Positions 45,877 to 54,808 of a DNA stretch of 64,000 bases are shown here, piece by piece. Under the pieces are notes generated by a model. It saw only the letters and a program-made list of their open reading frames with translations. It ran no database searches and was not told the origin of the DNA. Made by a program: the position numbers and the translations under genes. Within the stretch, counting starts at the first letter, position 1. Every line of letters starts with the position of its first letter. Location: assembly GCF_020179605.1 (NCBI RefSeq), contig NZ_JAINZO010000001.1, forward strand, positions 1,896,799-1,960,798, written 5' to 3'. Origin of the DNA: Geomonas agri (GTDB lineage Bacteria; Desulfobacterota; Desulfuromonadia; Geobacterales; Geobacteraceae).

Positions 45877-47226
45877 ATGAACCAAGCGGACATGAGAAAA
45901 CTGCCGCCACAGAGCATCGAAGCGGAGATGTCGATCCTGGGAGGGATCCTGGTCGACAACGAGGCGATCAACCGCGTGCTCGAGGTCCTTTCACCGGAGG
46001 AAATGTACCGGGAAAGCCACAGAAAGATCATGCGAGCCATGATCGAGTTGAACGAGCGCGGCGAGCCCTGCGACCTGATCACCATGACCACCATCCTGCG
46101 CAAGAAGGGTGAGCTGGAGGAGGTCGGTGGCGGCGCCTACCTGGCCACCCTCGTCGACTTCGTTCCCATGGCGGCCAACATCTCCTACTACTGCAAGATC
46201 GTGAAGGAGAAGTACATCACCAGGAAGCTCATCTCCGCCGCCACCGACATCGTCAGTAACGGTTTCGAGGACAAGGTTGAGGTCGAGGAGCTGCTCGACT
46301 CCGCGCAGAAGGTCATCTTCGAGATCTCTGAGAACAAGCTGCGCCCCTCCTACTACAAGGTCAGCGACATCCTCAAGGACACCATCAAGAACATCGAGCT
46401 CCTCTACGAGAAGAAGGAGCTGGTGACCGGTGTCCCAACGGGGTACATCGACCTCGACAAGCTCACCGCCGGTTTTCATGCCGGCGACCTGGTCATCATC
46501 GCGGGACGTCCGGCGATGGGTAAGACCACCTTCGCGCTCAACGTGGCCCAGTACGCGGCGGTGGACTCGGAGAAGAAGTTCCCGGCTGCCATCTTCTCGC
46601 TGGAAATGCCCAAGGAGCAGTTGGTGGAGAGGCTTCTGTGCTCCGCCTCCCGTGTCGACCTTACCCGCCTTCGCTCCGGCCATCTGCAGGAAAACGACTG
46701 GCCCAAGCTGATCAAGGGCGCGGGGCTTTTGCACAACTCCAAGATCTTCATCGATGACACCCCGTCAATCACCGTGATGGAGCTGCGTTCCAAGGCAAGG
46801 CGGCTCAAGGCCGAGCACGACATCGGCATCATCGTCATCGACTACCTCCAGCTCATGCGCGGCGGCGCCAACAGTGAATCCCGCCAGCAGGAGATCTCGG
46901 AGATCTCGCGCTCGCTGAAAGCGCTGGCGAAGGAACTGTCCATCCCGGTGATCGCCCTGTCGCAGTTGAATCGAAGCTTGGAGCAAAGAACCGACAAGCG
47001 CCCGATGATGAGCGACTTGCGCGAATCCGGGGCAATCGAGCAGGACGCCGACATCATCATGTTCGTCTACCGCGGCGAGGTGTACGACAAGGAGAACGAG
47101 GACCTCAAGGGGAAGGCGGAGGTCATCATCGGCAAGCACAGAAGTGGTCCCATCGGCACCGTCGACCTCGCCTTCAGAGGCGAGTTCACCCGGTTCGAGA
47201 ATCTCAGCAACAAGGATGGATATTAG
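45877..47226 (+). CDS. dnaB: replicative DNA helicase DnaB
   Basis: Hexameric 5'-3' helicase of the replisome. 449 residues. N-terminal collar domain (LPPQSIEAEMSILGGILVDN), linker, then the RecA-like domain with Walker A GRPAMGKT near residue 210, FSLEMPKEQL, Walker B VIDYLQLM and SDLRESGAIEQDAD. No intein. ATG 45877 has GAGG six nt upstream; an ATG at 45859 is possible but unsupported. Confidence 0.97.
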   Translation: MNQADMRKLPPQSIEAEMSILGGILVDNEAINRVLEVLSPEEMYRESHRKIMRAMIELNERGEPCDLITMTTILRKKGELEEVGGGAYLATLVDFVPMAANISYYCKIVKEKYITRKLISAATDIVSNGFEDKVEVEELLDSAQKVIFEISENKLRPSYYKVSDILKDTIKNIELLYEKKELVTGVPTGYIDLDKLTAGFHAGDLVIIAGRPAMGKTTFALNVAQYAAVDSEKKFPAAIFSLEMPKEQLVERLLCSASRVDLTRLRSGHLQENDWPKLIKGAGLLHNSKIFIDDTPSITVMELRSKARRLKAEHDIGIIVIDYLQLMRGGANSESRQQEISEISRSLKALAKELSIPVIALSQLNRSLEQRTDKRPMMSDLRESGAIEQDADIIMFVYRGEVYDKENEDLKGKAEVIIGKHRSGPIGTVDLAFRGEFTRFENLSNKDGY

Positions 47227-47256
47227 ATGCACCATTCGTGACCGGCACGGGGAGCT

Positions 47257-47281
47257 GGGTGAATGATTATTCACCCCTACA
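47257..47281. repeat. GGGYGAATGATT repeat, copy 2
   Basis: GGGTGAAT-GATT-ATTCACCC perfect hairpin followed by CCTACA, matching the right arm of the inverted repeat at 19171-19198 read on its other strand. Located between dnaB and the next gene. Confidence 0.7.
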
Positions 47282-47348
47282 GGTGTCACGCGCGGGTCCA
47301 CCTCCCCCCTCCTGGGGGAGAAGCAAACCAACACAGAAAGGAACGTAG

Positions 47349-48632
47349 ATGAGCAGATACCATGCAATGACGGAAGTGCCGGCTACCGCCGGTTATAAGG
47401 AAGGGGACGTACTGTTTCTCTGCGGCGAGCTGTTCGGCCGCGGCTACGCCAACGGCATCGTGGACGAGGCCAGGGCCAAGGGCATGACCATCTTCGGCGC
47501 CACCGTAGGAAGGCGCGATGCCGACGGCACCTTGCGCCCGCTCAACGAGGAAGAGCTCGCCACCGCCGAGGCGGGGCTGGGCGGCAAGATCATCAACATC
47601 CCGCTGGAGGCCGGTTTCGACATGGAACCAGGCAAGGATGGCGTCGCCCCGGTGGACCGCTTCAAGGGTGTCAAGCCTGATGACTGGGCTTCGGTCAAGC
47701 TGGACGCGGCGGAAGTCGAGTACTCCAAGCAGCGCGGCACCGAGCGTTTCTGCAAAAACCTCGCGGCCGTAGTCGCAGAACTGGAGAAGATGATCCCGGC
47801 GGGGAGCAAGCTGCTCGTGGTGCACACCATGGCCGGCGGCATCCCGCGCGCCCGCGTCTTCATGCCGATCCTGAACAAGCTCTTCAAGGGACAAGGCGAC
47901 CGCTTCCTCTCCTCCGAAGCCTTCTGGGGCTCCGACATGGGCAAGCTGTGCGAGGCGAGCTTCAACGAGGTCACCGCCGACACCTTGCGCTACCTGATCG
48001 ATGCCACCGCCGGCCTCAGGGACAAGCACGAAACCCACTATGCCGCCTACGGCTACCACGGCACCGCCGTGCTGATCGACGGCGCCATCACCTGGCAGTC
48101 CTATACCCCCTACCTGCAGGGGTGGGCCAAGATCCGCCTGGAAGACATCGCCATCGAGGCGTGGGGCAAGGGAATCAAAGCGACCGTGTACAACTGCCCG
48201 GAGATCCTCACCAACTCGAGCGCGCTCTTCCTGGGCGTCGAGAACTCCCTCTACCCCCTCATGGCCACGCTGCGCGCAGAGGGTGTGCAGTCGGTAGTCG
48301 ACGAATGCCAGGCGCTGCTGCGCGAAGGAGTAACCATTGACGATCTGCTGAAGATCGCCAACACCTATCTCACCTCCGATCTGGTTACCAGCACCCGCGA
48401 CTTCGACAGCTGGCCGCAGCACAACAAGCCGGAGCAACAGGAGTACATGCTGAACACCTCGGCGGAGTTGATCAGCATGAACGCGGATCAGAAGGACATC
48501 GTTTGCGCGGTACTCTCACGCGCCGTGTTCCAGGGGGTAGGCAGCCTCATGTTCAACAGTTCCTGGAACCCGCAGGCGCCGGTGTTCTGGCTGAACCATG
48601 ACGTGATAGCGAAGACGCTGGCAAAAGGGTAA
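47349..48632 (+). CDS. conserved protein, possibly FabMG-type enoyl-ACP reductase
   Basis: 427 residues, no signal peptide. The N-terminus (EGDVLFLCGELFGRGYANGI, then EARAKGMTIFGATVGRRD) reads like a nucleotide-binding Rossmann strand-loop-helix. It resembles proteins I have seen annotated as enoyl-ACP reductase FabMG family, but I cannot verify this. A tyrosine-rich part (HYAAYGYHGTAVLIDGAITW) could hold the active site. AAAGGAA precedes ATG 47349. Monocistronic with a terminator. Treat the function as unproven. Confidence 0.5.
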   Translation: MSRYHAMTEVPATAGYKEGDVLFLCGELFGRGYANGIVDEARAKGMTIFGATVGRRDADGTLRPLNEEELATAEAGLGGKIINIPLEAGFDMEPGKDGVAPVDRFKGVKPDDWASVKLDAAEVEYSKQRGTERFCKNLAAVVAELEKMIPAGSKLLVVHTMAGGIPRARVFMPILNKLFKGQGDRFLSSEAFWGSDMGKLCEASFNEVTADTLRYLIDATAGLRDKHETHYAAYGYHGTAVLIDGAITWQSYTPYLQGWAKIRLEDIAIEAWGKGIKATVYNCPEILTNSSALFLGVENSLYPLMATLRAEGVQSVVDECQALLREGVTIDDLLKIANTYLTSDLVTSTRDFDSWPQHNKPEQQEYMLNTSAELISMNADQKDIVCAVLSRAVFQGVGSLMFNSSWNPQAPVFWLNHDVIAKTLAKG

Positions 48633-48643
48633 TAGGCAATAGT

Positions 48644-48673
48644 AAAGGGGCGAACGTGTTTCGCCCTTTTTTT
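48644..48673 (+). terminator. terminator after 48632
   Basis: GGGCGAA/TTCGCCC stem followed by T7. Confidence 0.93.
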
Positions 48674-48678
48674 AAAAA

Positions 48679-48745
48679 GGCAAATCCCCTCTGTCTCCCC
48701 TTCGCAAAGGGGAGGACGTGGGGGACGGGCGGTGCTTCGGTAGCA
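48679..48745 (-). repeat. dispersed intergenic repeat, copy 3
   Basis: Read on the minus strand it contains CCCCTTTGCGAAGGGG and then GACAGAGGGGATTTGCC, nearly the same as the end of copy 2 at 25931-25989. Confidence 0.75.
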
Positions 48746-48855
48746 CATTTACGGCTGGGAATGCTGGACCCGAGGCGTTTCGGGAAACGGATTCGGTGAC
48801 GTGAAGCTTTCTTTGAACTTAAACTCTTGAACACACCGAAGAAGTAGGAGTACGC

Positions 48856-49566
48856 GTGGCACACAAGGTCCTGCTGGTAGATGACGTGAGTATGTTCCTG
48901 GAACTGGAGAAGGACTTTCTCTCCCTGTCCGCGGTCGATATCTTTACCGCCCGCAACGGCGAGGAAGCACTGCGCATCTGCCGGGAACAGCACCCGGACC
49001 TGGTGGTCATGGACCTGCACATGCCGGTCATGGACGGCGCCGACTGCTGCCGCGCCATAAAAAAAGACCCCCAACTCTCCAGCCCGGTGATTCTCGCCGT
49101 TTCTGAAGGGAAGGAGGCCGATCGTCAGCTCTGCCTGGCGGCAGGCTGCGACGACATTGTCTTTAAACCGCTCGACCGCGTGATTTTTCTCGAGGCGGCC
49201 CGCAAGCTCCTGCCCGCCGTGGACCGGCGCGACCGGAGGGGAAGTTGCCGCTTCAACGTGAAGTTCCGGGCCTTCGGCCTCACCGTCTCGGGCTTTAGTG
49301 TCAACTTAAGCCAAAACGGCCTCTACCTCGCGACAGACGTCGACCTGAGTGAAGGGACCGAACTGGAACTGCTCTTCGCGCTCCCCGAACCGTCAGGCGC
49401 CATCATCCAGACCAAGGGACGCATCGCCTGGCTCAACACCAGCAAGGTCCGCAGGAAGAGCGCGCTGCCCGAGGGCTTCGGCATCCAGTTCACCGGGATC
49501 TCCGACGAGGACCGCGAGCGGATCGACCGCTACGTCAGCACCCTTTCCCCTACCTCACGAGCTTAG
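48856..49566 (+). CDS. response regulator: receiver plus PilZ
   Basis: 236 residues. Receiver domain 1-120 with the acidic pocket DD at 9-10 and phosphoacceptor D53 (VVMDLHMPVMDG); lysine in FKPLD. A PilZ domain follows (DRRGSCRFNVKFRAF, then NLSQNGLYLATD, ending GFGIQFTGIS), so phosphorylation and a cyclic dinucleotide may both be read. Start is GTG 48856 with TAGGAG upstream. No kinase is adjacent. Its stop overlaps the convergent hydrolase gene by 17 nt. Confidence 0.88.
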   Translation: MAHKVLLVDDVSMFLELEKDFLSLSAVDIFTARNGEEALRICREQHPDLVVMDLHMPVMDGADCCRAIKKDPQLSSPVILAVSEGKEADRQLCLAAGCDDIVFKPLDRVIFLEAARKLLPAVDRRDRRGSCRFNVKFRAFGLTVSGFSVNLSQNGLYLATDVDLSEGTELELLFALPEPSGAIIQTKGRIAWLNTSKVRRKSALPEGFGIQFTGISDEDRERIDRYVSTLSPTSRA

Positions 49567-50113
49567 AGAGCTTCTTGAACTCCTCGGTGCCTGCGACGCG
49601 CAGCAGTTGGAACAGCGCCGACTCCGTCGAGGTCATCACCGCGCCGGCCTGCGTCATGGTCTGCAGCGCGATATCCCAGTTGTGCTTCTTGCGGCTCATC
49701 ACCGCGTCGACCACCAGGTGCACCACGTAGCCGCGCGACAGGAGTTCCAGCGCGGTCTGCAACACGCAGACGTGGGTCTCCATCCCGGTCAGGATCACCT
49801 GGCGCCTGCCGTTTTTCTCCAACGTCTCCAGGAAACCTTCCCCGCCACAGCAGCTGAAGGTCATCTTCTCCAGGCTCGGTGTGCACAGCTTCTCTTTCAA
49901 GGCGGGCACCGTCTCGCCGAGCCCCTTGACGTACTGCTCGGTGGCGAGCGCCGGGATCCCCAGTTCGGCCGCCGCATCGAGCAGGATGGAGATGTTGTTG
50001 GTCAGCTTCCCCAGCACCTTCTCGTCCATGGCGCGGCAAAGCTTGTCCTGCACGTCGACCACCACCAGTTGCGCACTATCTTTGTCCAGAAAAAACCTTT
50101 CCAGCAGGGTCAT
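49550..50113 (-). CDS. isochorismatase-family cysteine hydrolase
   Basis: 187 residues. The catalytic triad expected for the family is visible as D20 (VVVDVQDKL), K83 (LEKMTFSCC) and C116 (GMETHVCVLQTAL). Similar to YcaC-type hydrolases; substrate unknown. Last gene after ntrC, 57 nt downstream, with overlapping 3' end on the opposite-strand REC-PilZ gene. Confidence 0.87.
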   Translation of the reverse strand: MTLLERFFLDKDSAQLVVVDVQDKLCRAMDEKVLGKLTNNISILLDAAAELGIPALATEQYVKGLGETVPALKEKLCTPSLEKMTFSCCGGEGFLETLEKNGRRQVILTGMETHVCVLQTALELLSRGYVVHLVVDAVMSRKKHNWDIALQTMTQAGAVMTSTESALFQLLRVAGTEEFKKLSKLVR

Positions 50114-50170
50114 GGGAGCCTCCTAAAAGCAGGTTGAAGTTAAGGTTGGGACTGAGAAAACCAGTTACTC

Positions 50171-51607
50171 TTACTCCTTGCGGAGTTCGATCCCCAGCTC
50201 GGTGATCTTCTTCCGCAAGGTGTTGCGGTTGATGCCCAGGATATCGGCGGCGCGGACCTGGTTGCCACGGGTCTTCTCCAGGACGAAGCGGATCAGCGGA
50301 CGCTCGACCTGCTCCAGTACCATGGCATGCACATCCCCGCTCTCCATCTTCTCCATGTTGGAGAAACTGCCGCGCAGTTTGAGATCGACGATCCCCTCCA
50401 GCGACAGTTCTTCCCCCTTCCCTTCGCTCTGGCGGGTCCTGAGGCCGGGGAAATCGGAGGCAACCAGCAGCGGGTCGGGTGACAGGATCACGGCCCGCTT
50501 GATGGTGTTCTCCAGCTCACGGATATTGCCGGGCCAGTTGTAGTTGGAAAGGAGCTTTACAGCGTCGGCGGAGGTGCGCTTGAGCGGGACCTCCAGCTCG
50601 GAGCAGATCTTGCCCAGGAAATACTGCACCAGGAGCGGAATGTCCTCCTTGCGCTCGCGCAGCGGCACCAACTGGATCGGGATCACGTTGAGCCGGTAGT
50701 AGAGGTCCTCCCGGAACTGCTTGTTGCGGACAGACTCCTCCAGGTCCTGGTTGGTCGCGGCCACCACCCTGACGTCCACCTGGATACTCTGGTTGCCGCC
50801 GGTCCGGGTGATCTCGCGCTCCTGCAGCACCCTCAAAATCTTGGCCTGCAGGTCGATGGGCATGTCGCCGATTTCGTCCAGGAAGATGGTGCCGCCGTTG
50901 GCCTGCTCGAACTTGCCCAGTTTCCTCTCGGTGGCACCGGTGAAGGCCCCCTTCTCGAAACCGAACAGTTCGCTCTCCAGGAGCTCCTTGGGGATGGCCG
51001 CGCAGTTGAGCGGGATGAACGGTTTACCCAGGCGCTTGGAGTTGTAGTGGATGGCGCGGGCGATCAGCTCCTTGCCGGTGCCCGACTCGCCCTGCACCAG
51101 GACCGTGACGTCCGAAGGCGCCACCTTGCCGATGGTCTTGTAGACCTCGCGCATCGCGGGGGAGTTGCCGATGATGGTCTTCTCGAGCTGGTAGCGGTCG
51201 GCCAGTTCCTCTTTGAGGAGCGACACCTGCGAGGTCATCTCGCGCGCCCGGCTCACCTTCTCCACCACCGCGTCGATGACGCCCAGGTCGAAGGGCTTGG
51301 TCAGGTAGTCGTAGGCGCCGCGCTTCATCGCCTCGACGGCGTTCTTCATGCTCGCCTCGGCGGTCATGATCACCACCATCAGGTCGGCGCGCTCCTCCTT
51401 GACCCGATCCAGGAGTTCCAGTCCCGTGACGCCAGGCATCTTGATGTCCAAAAGCGCCAGGTCGTAGACGTTTTCCTTGATGAGCTTGAGCGCCTCGTTG
51501 CCGTCCTTGGCGAGTTCGACGTTGAATCCTTTTTTCTTGAGGGCCTTGGACAGGACCCAGCGCATGCTCTCTTCGTCATCCGCCACGAGTATGTTGTTGA
51601 TTGACAT
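50171..51607 (-). CDS. ntrC: NtrC-family sigma54 response regulator
   Basis: 478 residues. Receiver domain with D54 (LLDIKMPG), AAA+ sigma54 domain with Walker A GESGTGKE and the sigma54 loop GAFTGA, and a C-terminal Fis-type helix-turn-helix (QVRAADILGINRNTLRKKI). Together with the PAS kinase just upstream it looks like NtrB-NtrC for nitrogen control, but other NtrC-type roles are possible. AGGAG precedes ATG 51607. Confidence 0.9.
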   Translation of the reverse strand: MSINNILVADDEESMRWVLSKALKKKGFNVELAKDGNEALKLIKENVYDLALLDIKMPGVTGLELLDRVKEERADLMVVIMTAEASMKNAVEAMKRGAYDYLTKPFDLGVIDAVVEKVSRAREMTSQVSLLKEELADRYQLEKTIIGNSPAMREVYKTIGKVAPSDVTVLVQGESGTGKELIARAIHYNSKRLGKPFIPLNCAAIPKELLESELFGFEKGAFTGATERKLGKFEQANGGTIFLDEIGDMPIDLQAKILRVLQEREITRTGGNQSIQVDVRVVAATNQDLEESVRNKQFREDLYYRLNVIPIQLVPLRERKEDIPLLVQYFLGKICSELEVPLKRTSADAVKLLSNYNWPGNIRELENTIKRAVILSPDPLLVASDFPGLRTRQSEGKGEELSLEGIVDLKLRGSFSNMEKMESGDVHAMVLEQVERPLIRFVLEKTRGNQVRAADILGINRNTLRKKITELGIELRKE

Positions 51608-51626
51608 AAATGCTCCTAAAAAAACC

Positions 51627-51765
51627 GTTCAATGGTCAATGTTCAACGTTCGATGCGGTCATCCGCCCTTGGACTCTACGCCTTGACGTGCGACGCTGCA
51701 GGTCAGGCCAGGATGACGGCGCCACGGAAGCGGCGCGATCGAACCTTGAACGTAGAACGTTGAAC
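51627..51765. repeat. GTTCAACGTTC inverted repeat between ntrB and ntrC
   Basis: Arms 51627-51653 and 51739-51765 (27 nt each) match with about five differences and are made of GTTCAA/GTTC steps. It fills most of the 167-nt gap between the kinase and regulator genes, which otherwise show no feature. Confidence 0.8.
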
Positions 51766-51774
51766 AGCTGTAAG

Positions 51775-52860
51775 TTATTGCACCAGCGGCAGCATGACGG
51801 TGAAGACGGTGCCGCGGGAGGGATTGGAATCGACGCGGATCATGCCGCGGTGCTCGGACACGATCTTCTGGCAGATGGCCAGCCCCAGTCCCGTGCCCTG
51901 GGACTTGGTGGTGAAAAACGGGGTGAACATGTTCTCCAGCACGTCCTCGGGAATGCCGGGACCGTTGTCGGAGATGTCGATGGCGACCATGCGGGCACGC
52001 CGCTCTCCCTTTTGCGTCAATGCGTAGTCGGCAAGTACCCGGCTGGTCACCTTGACCACGCCGCCGGTACCGACGGCCTCCATGGCATTCTTGATCAGGT
52101 TCAGGAACAGCTGGGTCAAGAGCGCCTCGTCGGCGAGTATAGGGGGGATGCTGGGGTCGAAATACTGCTGCAGGTAGACTTCCTTCCCCTCGCAGGCGTT
52201 TTTCTGCAAGAGGACGATGTCGGAGAGAACCCGGTGCAGGTTTACCTTGCCGAGTTTCAGGCGCCCCGGCGAGGCGAGCCCCAGGAGCTCCTCGACGATG
52301 ACGTTGACCCGCTGCACTTCCTTCAGCATGACCCGCACGTATTCCCTTAAGTCTTCGTTGTCCGGAAACTCCATCTCCAGGAGCTGGGCCGCCCCCTTGA
52401 TGCCGCCAAGGGGGTTCTTGATCTCGTGGGCGAGGCCGGCGGCGAGCGCTCCCAGCGAGGAGAGGCGGTCGGCCTGACGCACGGCGCTCTCGAGCTCGCG
52501 CACGTTGGTGAGGTCGCGCAGCAGCACGATGGTGCCGATCCGCTCGCCGCTCGAGCTCAAAAGTGGCGAGGTGCTGGTCCCCACCGGGGTGATACGACTC
52601 CCCCTCTTGAGCACGATGTTTTCGTGGTCGGAAACGGACATGCCGGTGCTGACAGTCTTGGCCACCAACTCGTTCAGGGCGTGATCGTCCTTGAAGATCT
52701 CGCTGAAAAGATGCCCCAATGCCTGGCGCCTGGACACGCCGGCCAGTTCCTCGGCAGCCGGGTTCACCAGCGTCACGGCCCCGGTGTTGTCCAGTACGAT
52801 GACACCGTCACCCACGCTGTCGACCACGTTTGCGTAATAATTCTCCAGGCGGTCAGCCAT
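51775..52860 (-). CDS. ntrB: NtrB-like PAS histidine kinase
   Basis: 361 residues, no membrane segment, so cytoplasmic. PAS domain about 5-115 (VDSVGDGVIVLDNTGAVTLV), H box GLAHEIKNPLGG near residue 143, N box NLIKNAMEAVG, G boxes DNGPGIPED and GTGLGLAI. Domain order equals NtrB/GlnL. Its ATG overlaps the end of dusB by eight nt. Confidence 0.9.
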   Translation of the reverse strand: MADRLENYYANVVDSVGDGVIVLDNTGAVTLVNPAAEELAGVSRRQALGHLFSEIFKDDHALNELVAKTVSTGMSVSDHENIVLKRGSRITPVGTSTSPLLSSSGERIGTIVLLRDLTNVRELESAVRQADRLSSLGALAAGLAHEIKNPLGGIKGAAQLLEMEFPDNEDLREYVRVMLKEVQRVNVIVEELLGLASPGRLKLGKVNLHRVLSDIVLLQKNACEGKEVYLQQYFDPSIPPILADEALLTQLFLNLIKNAMEAVGTGGVVKVTSRVLADYALTQKGERRARMVAIDISDNGPGIPEDVLENMFTPFFTTKSQGTGLGLAICQKIVSEHRGMIRVDSNPSRGTVFTVMLPLVQ

Positions 52861-53818
52861 TAAAGAACTCCTCCATCGCCCCGACCAGCTCGGCAGTATG
52901 TTCGATCCGGTTCACCGCGGCGCGAAACTGCGCGGCTCCCGGAAGCCCCTTGGAGTACCAGGCAAGATGCTTGCGCATCTCCATCAGGGCCACTCTGCCC
53001 CCCTCTAACTCGGTGAAGAGCTCGAAGTGCCTGCGGGCGACCGCAAGCCGTTCCGCCACCGTCGGCGGTGCCGGGGTCTCACCGGCCAAAAGGGCAAGCG
53101 CCTCCCGGAATAGCCAGGGGTTGCCCATCGCGCCGCGGGCAACCATCACCGCGTCGCAGCCGGTTTCCCGGAACATGCGGACCACGTCGTCCGCGCTGAA
53201 GAGGTCGCCGCTGCCGATCACCGGGATCTTCAGCGCGCTCTTCAGTTCAGCCAGTTTGGACCAGTTCGCCTTCCCCTCGAACATCTGGGCACGGCTCCTG
53301 GGGTGCAGCGTGATGGCGTCGCACCCTTCCTCCTGCGCGATGCGTCCCACCTCGAGAAAGGTGTCGTCGCCGCAGACCCAGCCGGTGCGGATCTTCACGG
53401 TAAAGGGGAGCGAGGTCGCCTTGCGCACGCAGCGGATGATGCGGCCGACCTTGGCCGGGTCCTTCATCAGCGCGCTGCCGGCGCCGGTGCCGACCACCTT
53501 CTTCACCGGGCAGCCCATGTTGATATCGATGAGCTCACCGTATCCCTCAACCAGTCGGGCCGCTTCGGCCAGCATCTCCGGTTCGTCCCCGAAAAGCTGC
53601 ATGCCGATGGGACGGTCCTCGGGAGTGGTCTTCAACAGATCGAAACTCTTGCGCCCCTCCCTGGTCAGGCCGTTAACGCTCACCATCTCGGTGAAGGTAA
53701 GCGAGGCCCCGCCCTCGCGGGCGATGATGCGCATGGGAAGGTTGGTGATGCCGGCCATGGGGGCCAGAAATACCCGATTCTTCAAGGTAAGGGAGCCGAT
53801 GGCCACCGTGTTTTGCAT
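52853..53818 (-). CDS. dusB: tRNA-dihydrouridine synthase
   Basis: FMN enzyme reducing uridines in tRNA. 321 residues from ATG 53818 (AAGGAAG upstream). LAPMAGITNLPMR at the N-terminus, catalytic cysteine in INMGCPVKKVVGTGAGSALM, and FMN-binding GSGDLF and VMVARGAMGNPWLF. The dusB-ntrB order recalls the dusB-fis and dusB-ntrBC arrangements of other proteobacteria. Confidence 0.95.
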   Translation of the reverse strand: MQNTVAIGSLTLKNRVFLAPMAGITNLPMRIIAREGGASLTFTEMVSVNGLTREGRKSFDLLKTTPEDRPIGMQLFGDEPEMLAEAARLVEGYGELIDINMGCPVKKVVGTGAGSALMKDPAKVGRIIRCVRKATSLPFTVKIRTGWVCGDDTFLEVGRIAQEEGCDAITLHPRSRAQMFEGKANWSKLAELKSALKIPVIGSGDLFSADDVVRMFRETGCDAVMVARGAMGNPWLFREALALLAGETPAPPTVAERLAVARRHFELFTELEGGRVALMEMRKHLAWYSKGLPGAAQFRAAVNRIEHTAELVGAMEEFFNG

Positions 53819-53853
53819 ATGTGATGACTTCCTTATCTGCCTAAAAAATGTGC

Positions 53854-53882
53854 ATACTAACAGCCAAGAATTTAAAACGCAA
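53854..53882 (-). promoter_or_regulatory. dusB promoter
   Basis: TTGCGT (53882-53877), 17 nt, TAGTAT (53859-53854) on the minus strand, giving dusB-ntrB-ntrC its own start downstream of the sirtuin gene. Confidence 0.55.
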
Positions 53883-53966
53883 GGGTTTTTTGTGGACGGC
53901 GTATACGGAAAACGGGGGAAATTTATAGGGAAATTGGAACGGGGTAAGGGGATAATCCCCCAAAGC

Positions 53967-54806
53967 TCACAGCAACCGCAGCGCCTGTTCGATGCCGGAA
54001 AGGCCCTCCAGCGCGCCGCAGGTAAGGGAGAGGTGTGGCGACCGGATCTGCGGTTCACGGGGGTTGATGCGGATGACGCGCGCGCCGGAAAGCGAGCCGA
54101 TACGCTCGCTGGCGGCGCGGACGGTGGGAATGGCTGTCCCGGCGCCCATCTCCACGACCACGATGCTCCGGCCGGACTGGCGCGACAGGAACTGCCGGAA
54201 GCGCTCCTGCTGCCTCGCGGTACGCTCGCCGATCCAGGCGTAGTCCCCGAACATTAGGATGTTGGGACGGGCCGCCCTGCCGCAGCGGGGACAAAGCGGA
54301 ACGTGGTCGGCGCGCATGGTCCCCTCGTCAATCTGGAACTGTTCGCGGTTGTCCCAGATCCGCTCGCAGCAGGGGCCGGTGCACTGCAGGTGGTGGATGG
54401 AGCCGTGGAATTCGAGGACGCCCTGGTCCGGGAACCCCGCCTTCTGGAACTGCCCGTCCACGTTGGAAGTGGCGACGAACAGGTCGAGGCAAAAGCGGGC
54501 AGCCCAGTCGAGCAGGAGCGCGAAGCCGGGATGGGGGACAGTGGCGCGGTACAGGTTGGTGCGGTGGCCGTAGAAGCCCCAGCCGAAGGCAGGGTCGTGT
54601 TCGAAGTGTTCGGGGTTCGCGGCATCGACGAAGCTGATGCCCAGACGCTGGTACAGGGGATAGGCGCGCCAGAAGCCGGTGTCTCCGCGGAAGTCGGGGA
54701 GACCGGAGTCGACCCCCATGCCGGCGCCCGCGGTCACCACCAGTGCCTGCGCACCGGCAAGCGCCTCGGCCGCAGCCTTGAACACCGGGGCACGGTCGAC
54801 CGCCAC
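53967..54806 (-). CDS. sirtuin-family NAD-dependent deacylase
   Basis: 279 residues. NAD loop GAGMGVDSGLPDFRG near residue 27, TSNVDGQFQKAGF and EFHGS (catalytic histidine), and two cysteine pairs (CTGPCC and CPRCG) for zinc. GTG start at 54806, 2 nt after the ybaK stop, with GGTGGGG upstream. The histidine, zinc and NAD features are all intact. Confidence 0.9.
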   Translation of the reverse strand: MAVDRAPVFKAAAEALAGAQALVVTAGAGMGVDSGLPDFRGDTGFWRAYPLYQRLGISFVDAANPEHFEHDPAFGWGFYGHRTNLYRATVPHPGFALLLDWAARFCLDLFVATSNVDGQFQKAGFPDQGVLEFHGSIHHLQCTGPCCERIWDNREQFQIDEGTMRADHVPLCPRCGRAARPNILMFGDYAWIGERTARQQERFRQFLSRQSGRSIVVVEMGAGTAIPTVRAASERIGSLSGARVIRINPREPQIRSPHLSLTCGALEGLSGIEQALRLL

Positions 54807-54808
54807 GT

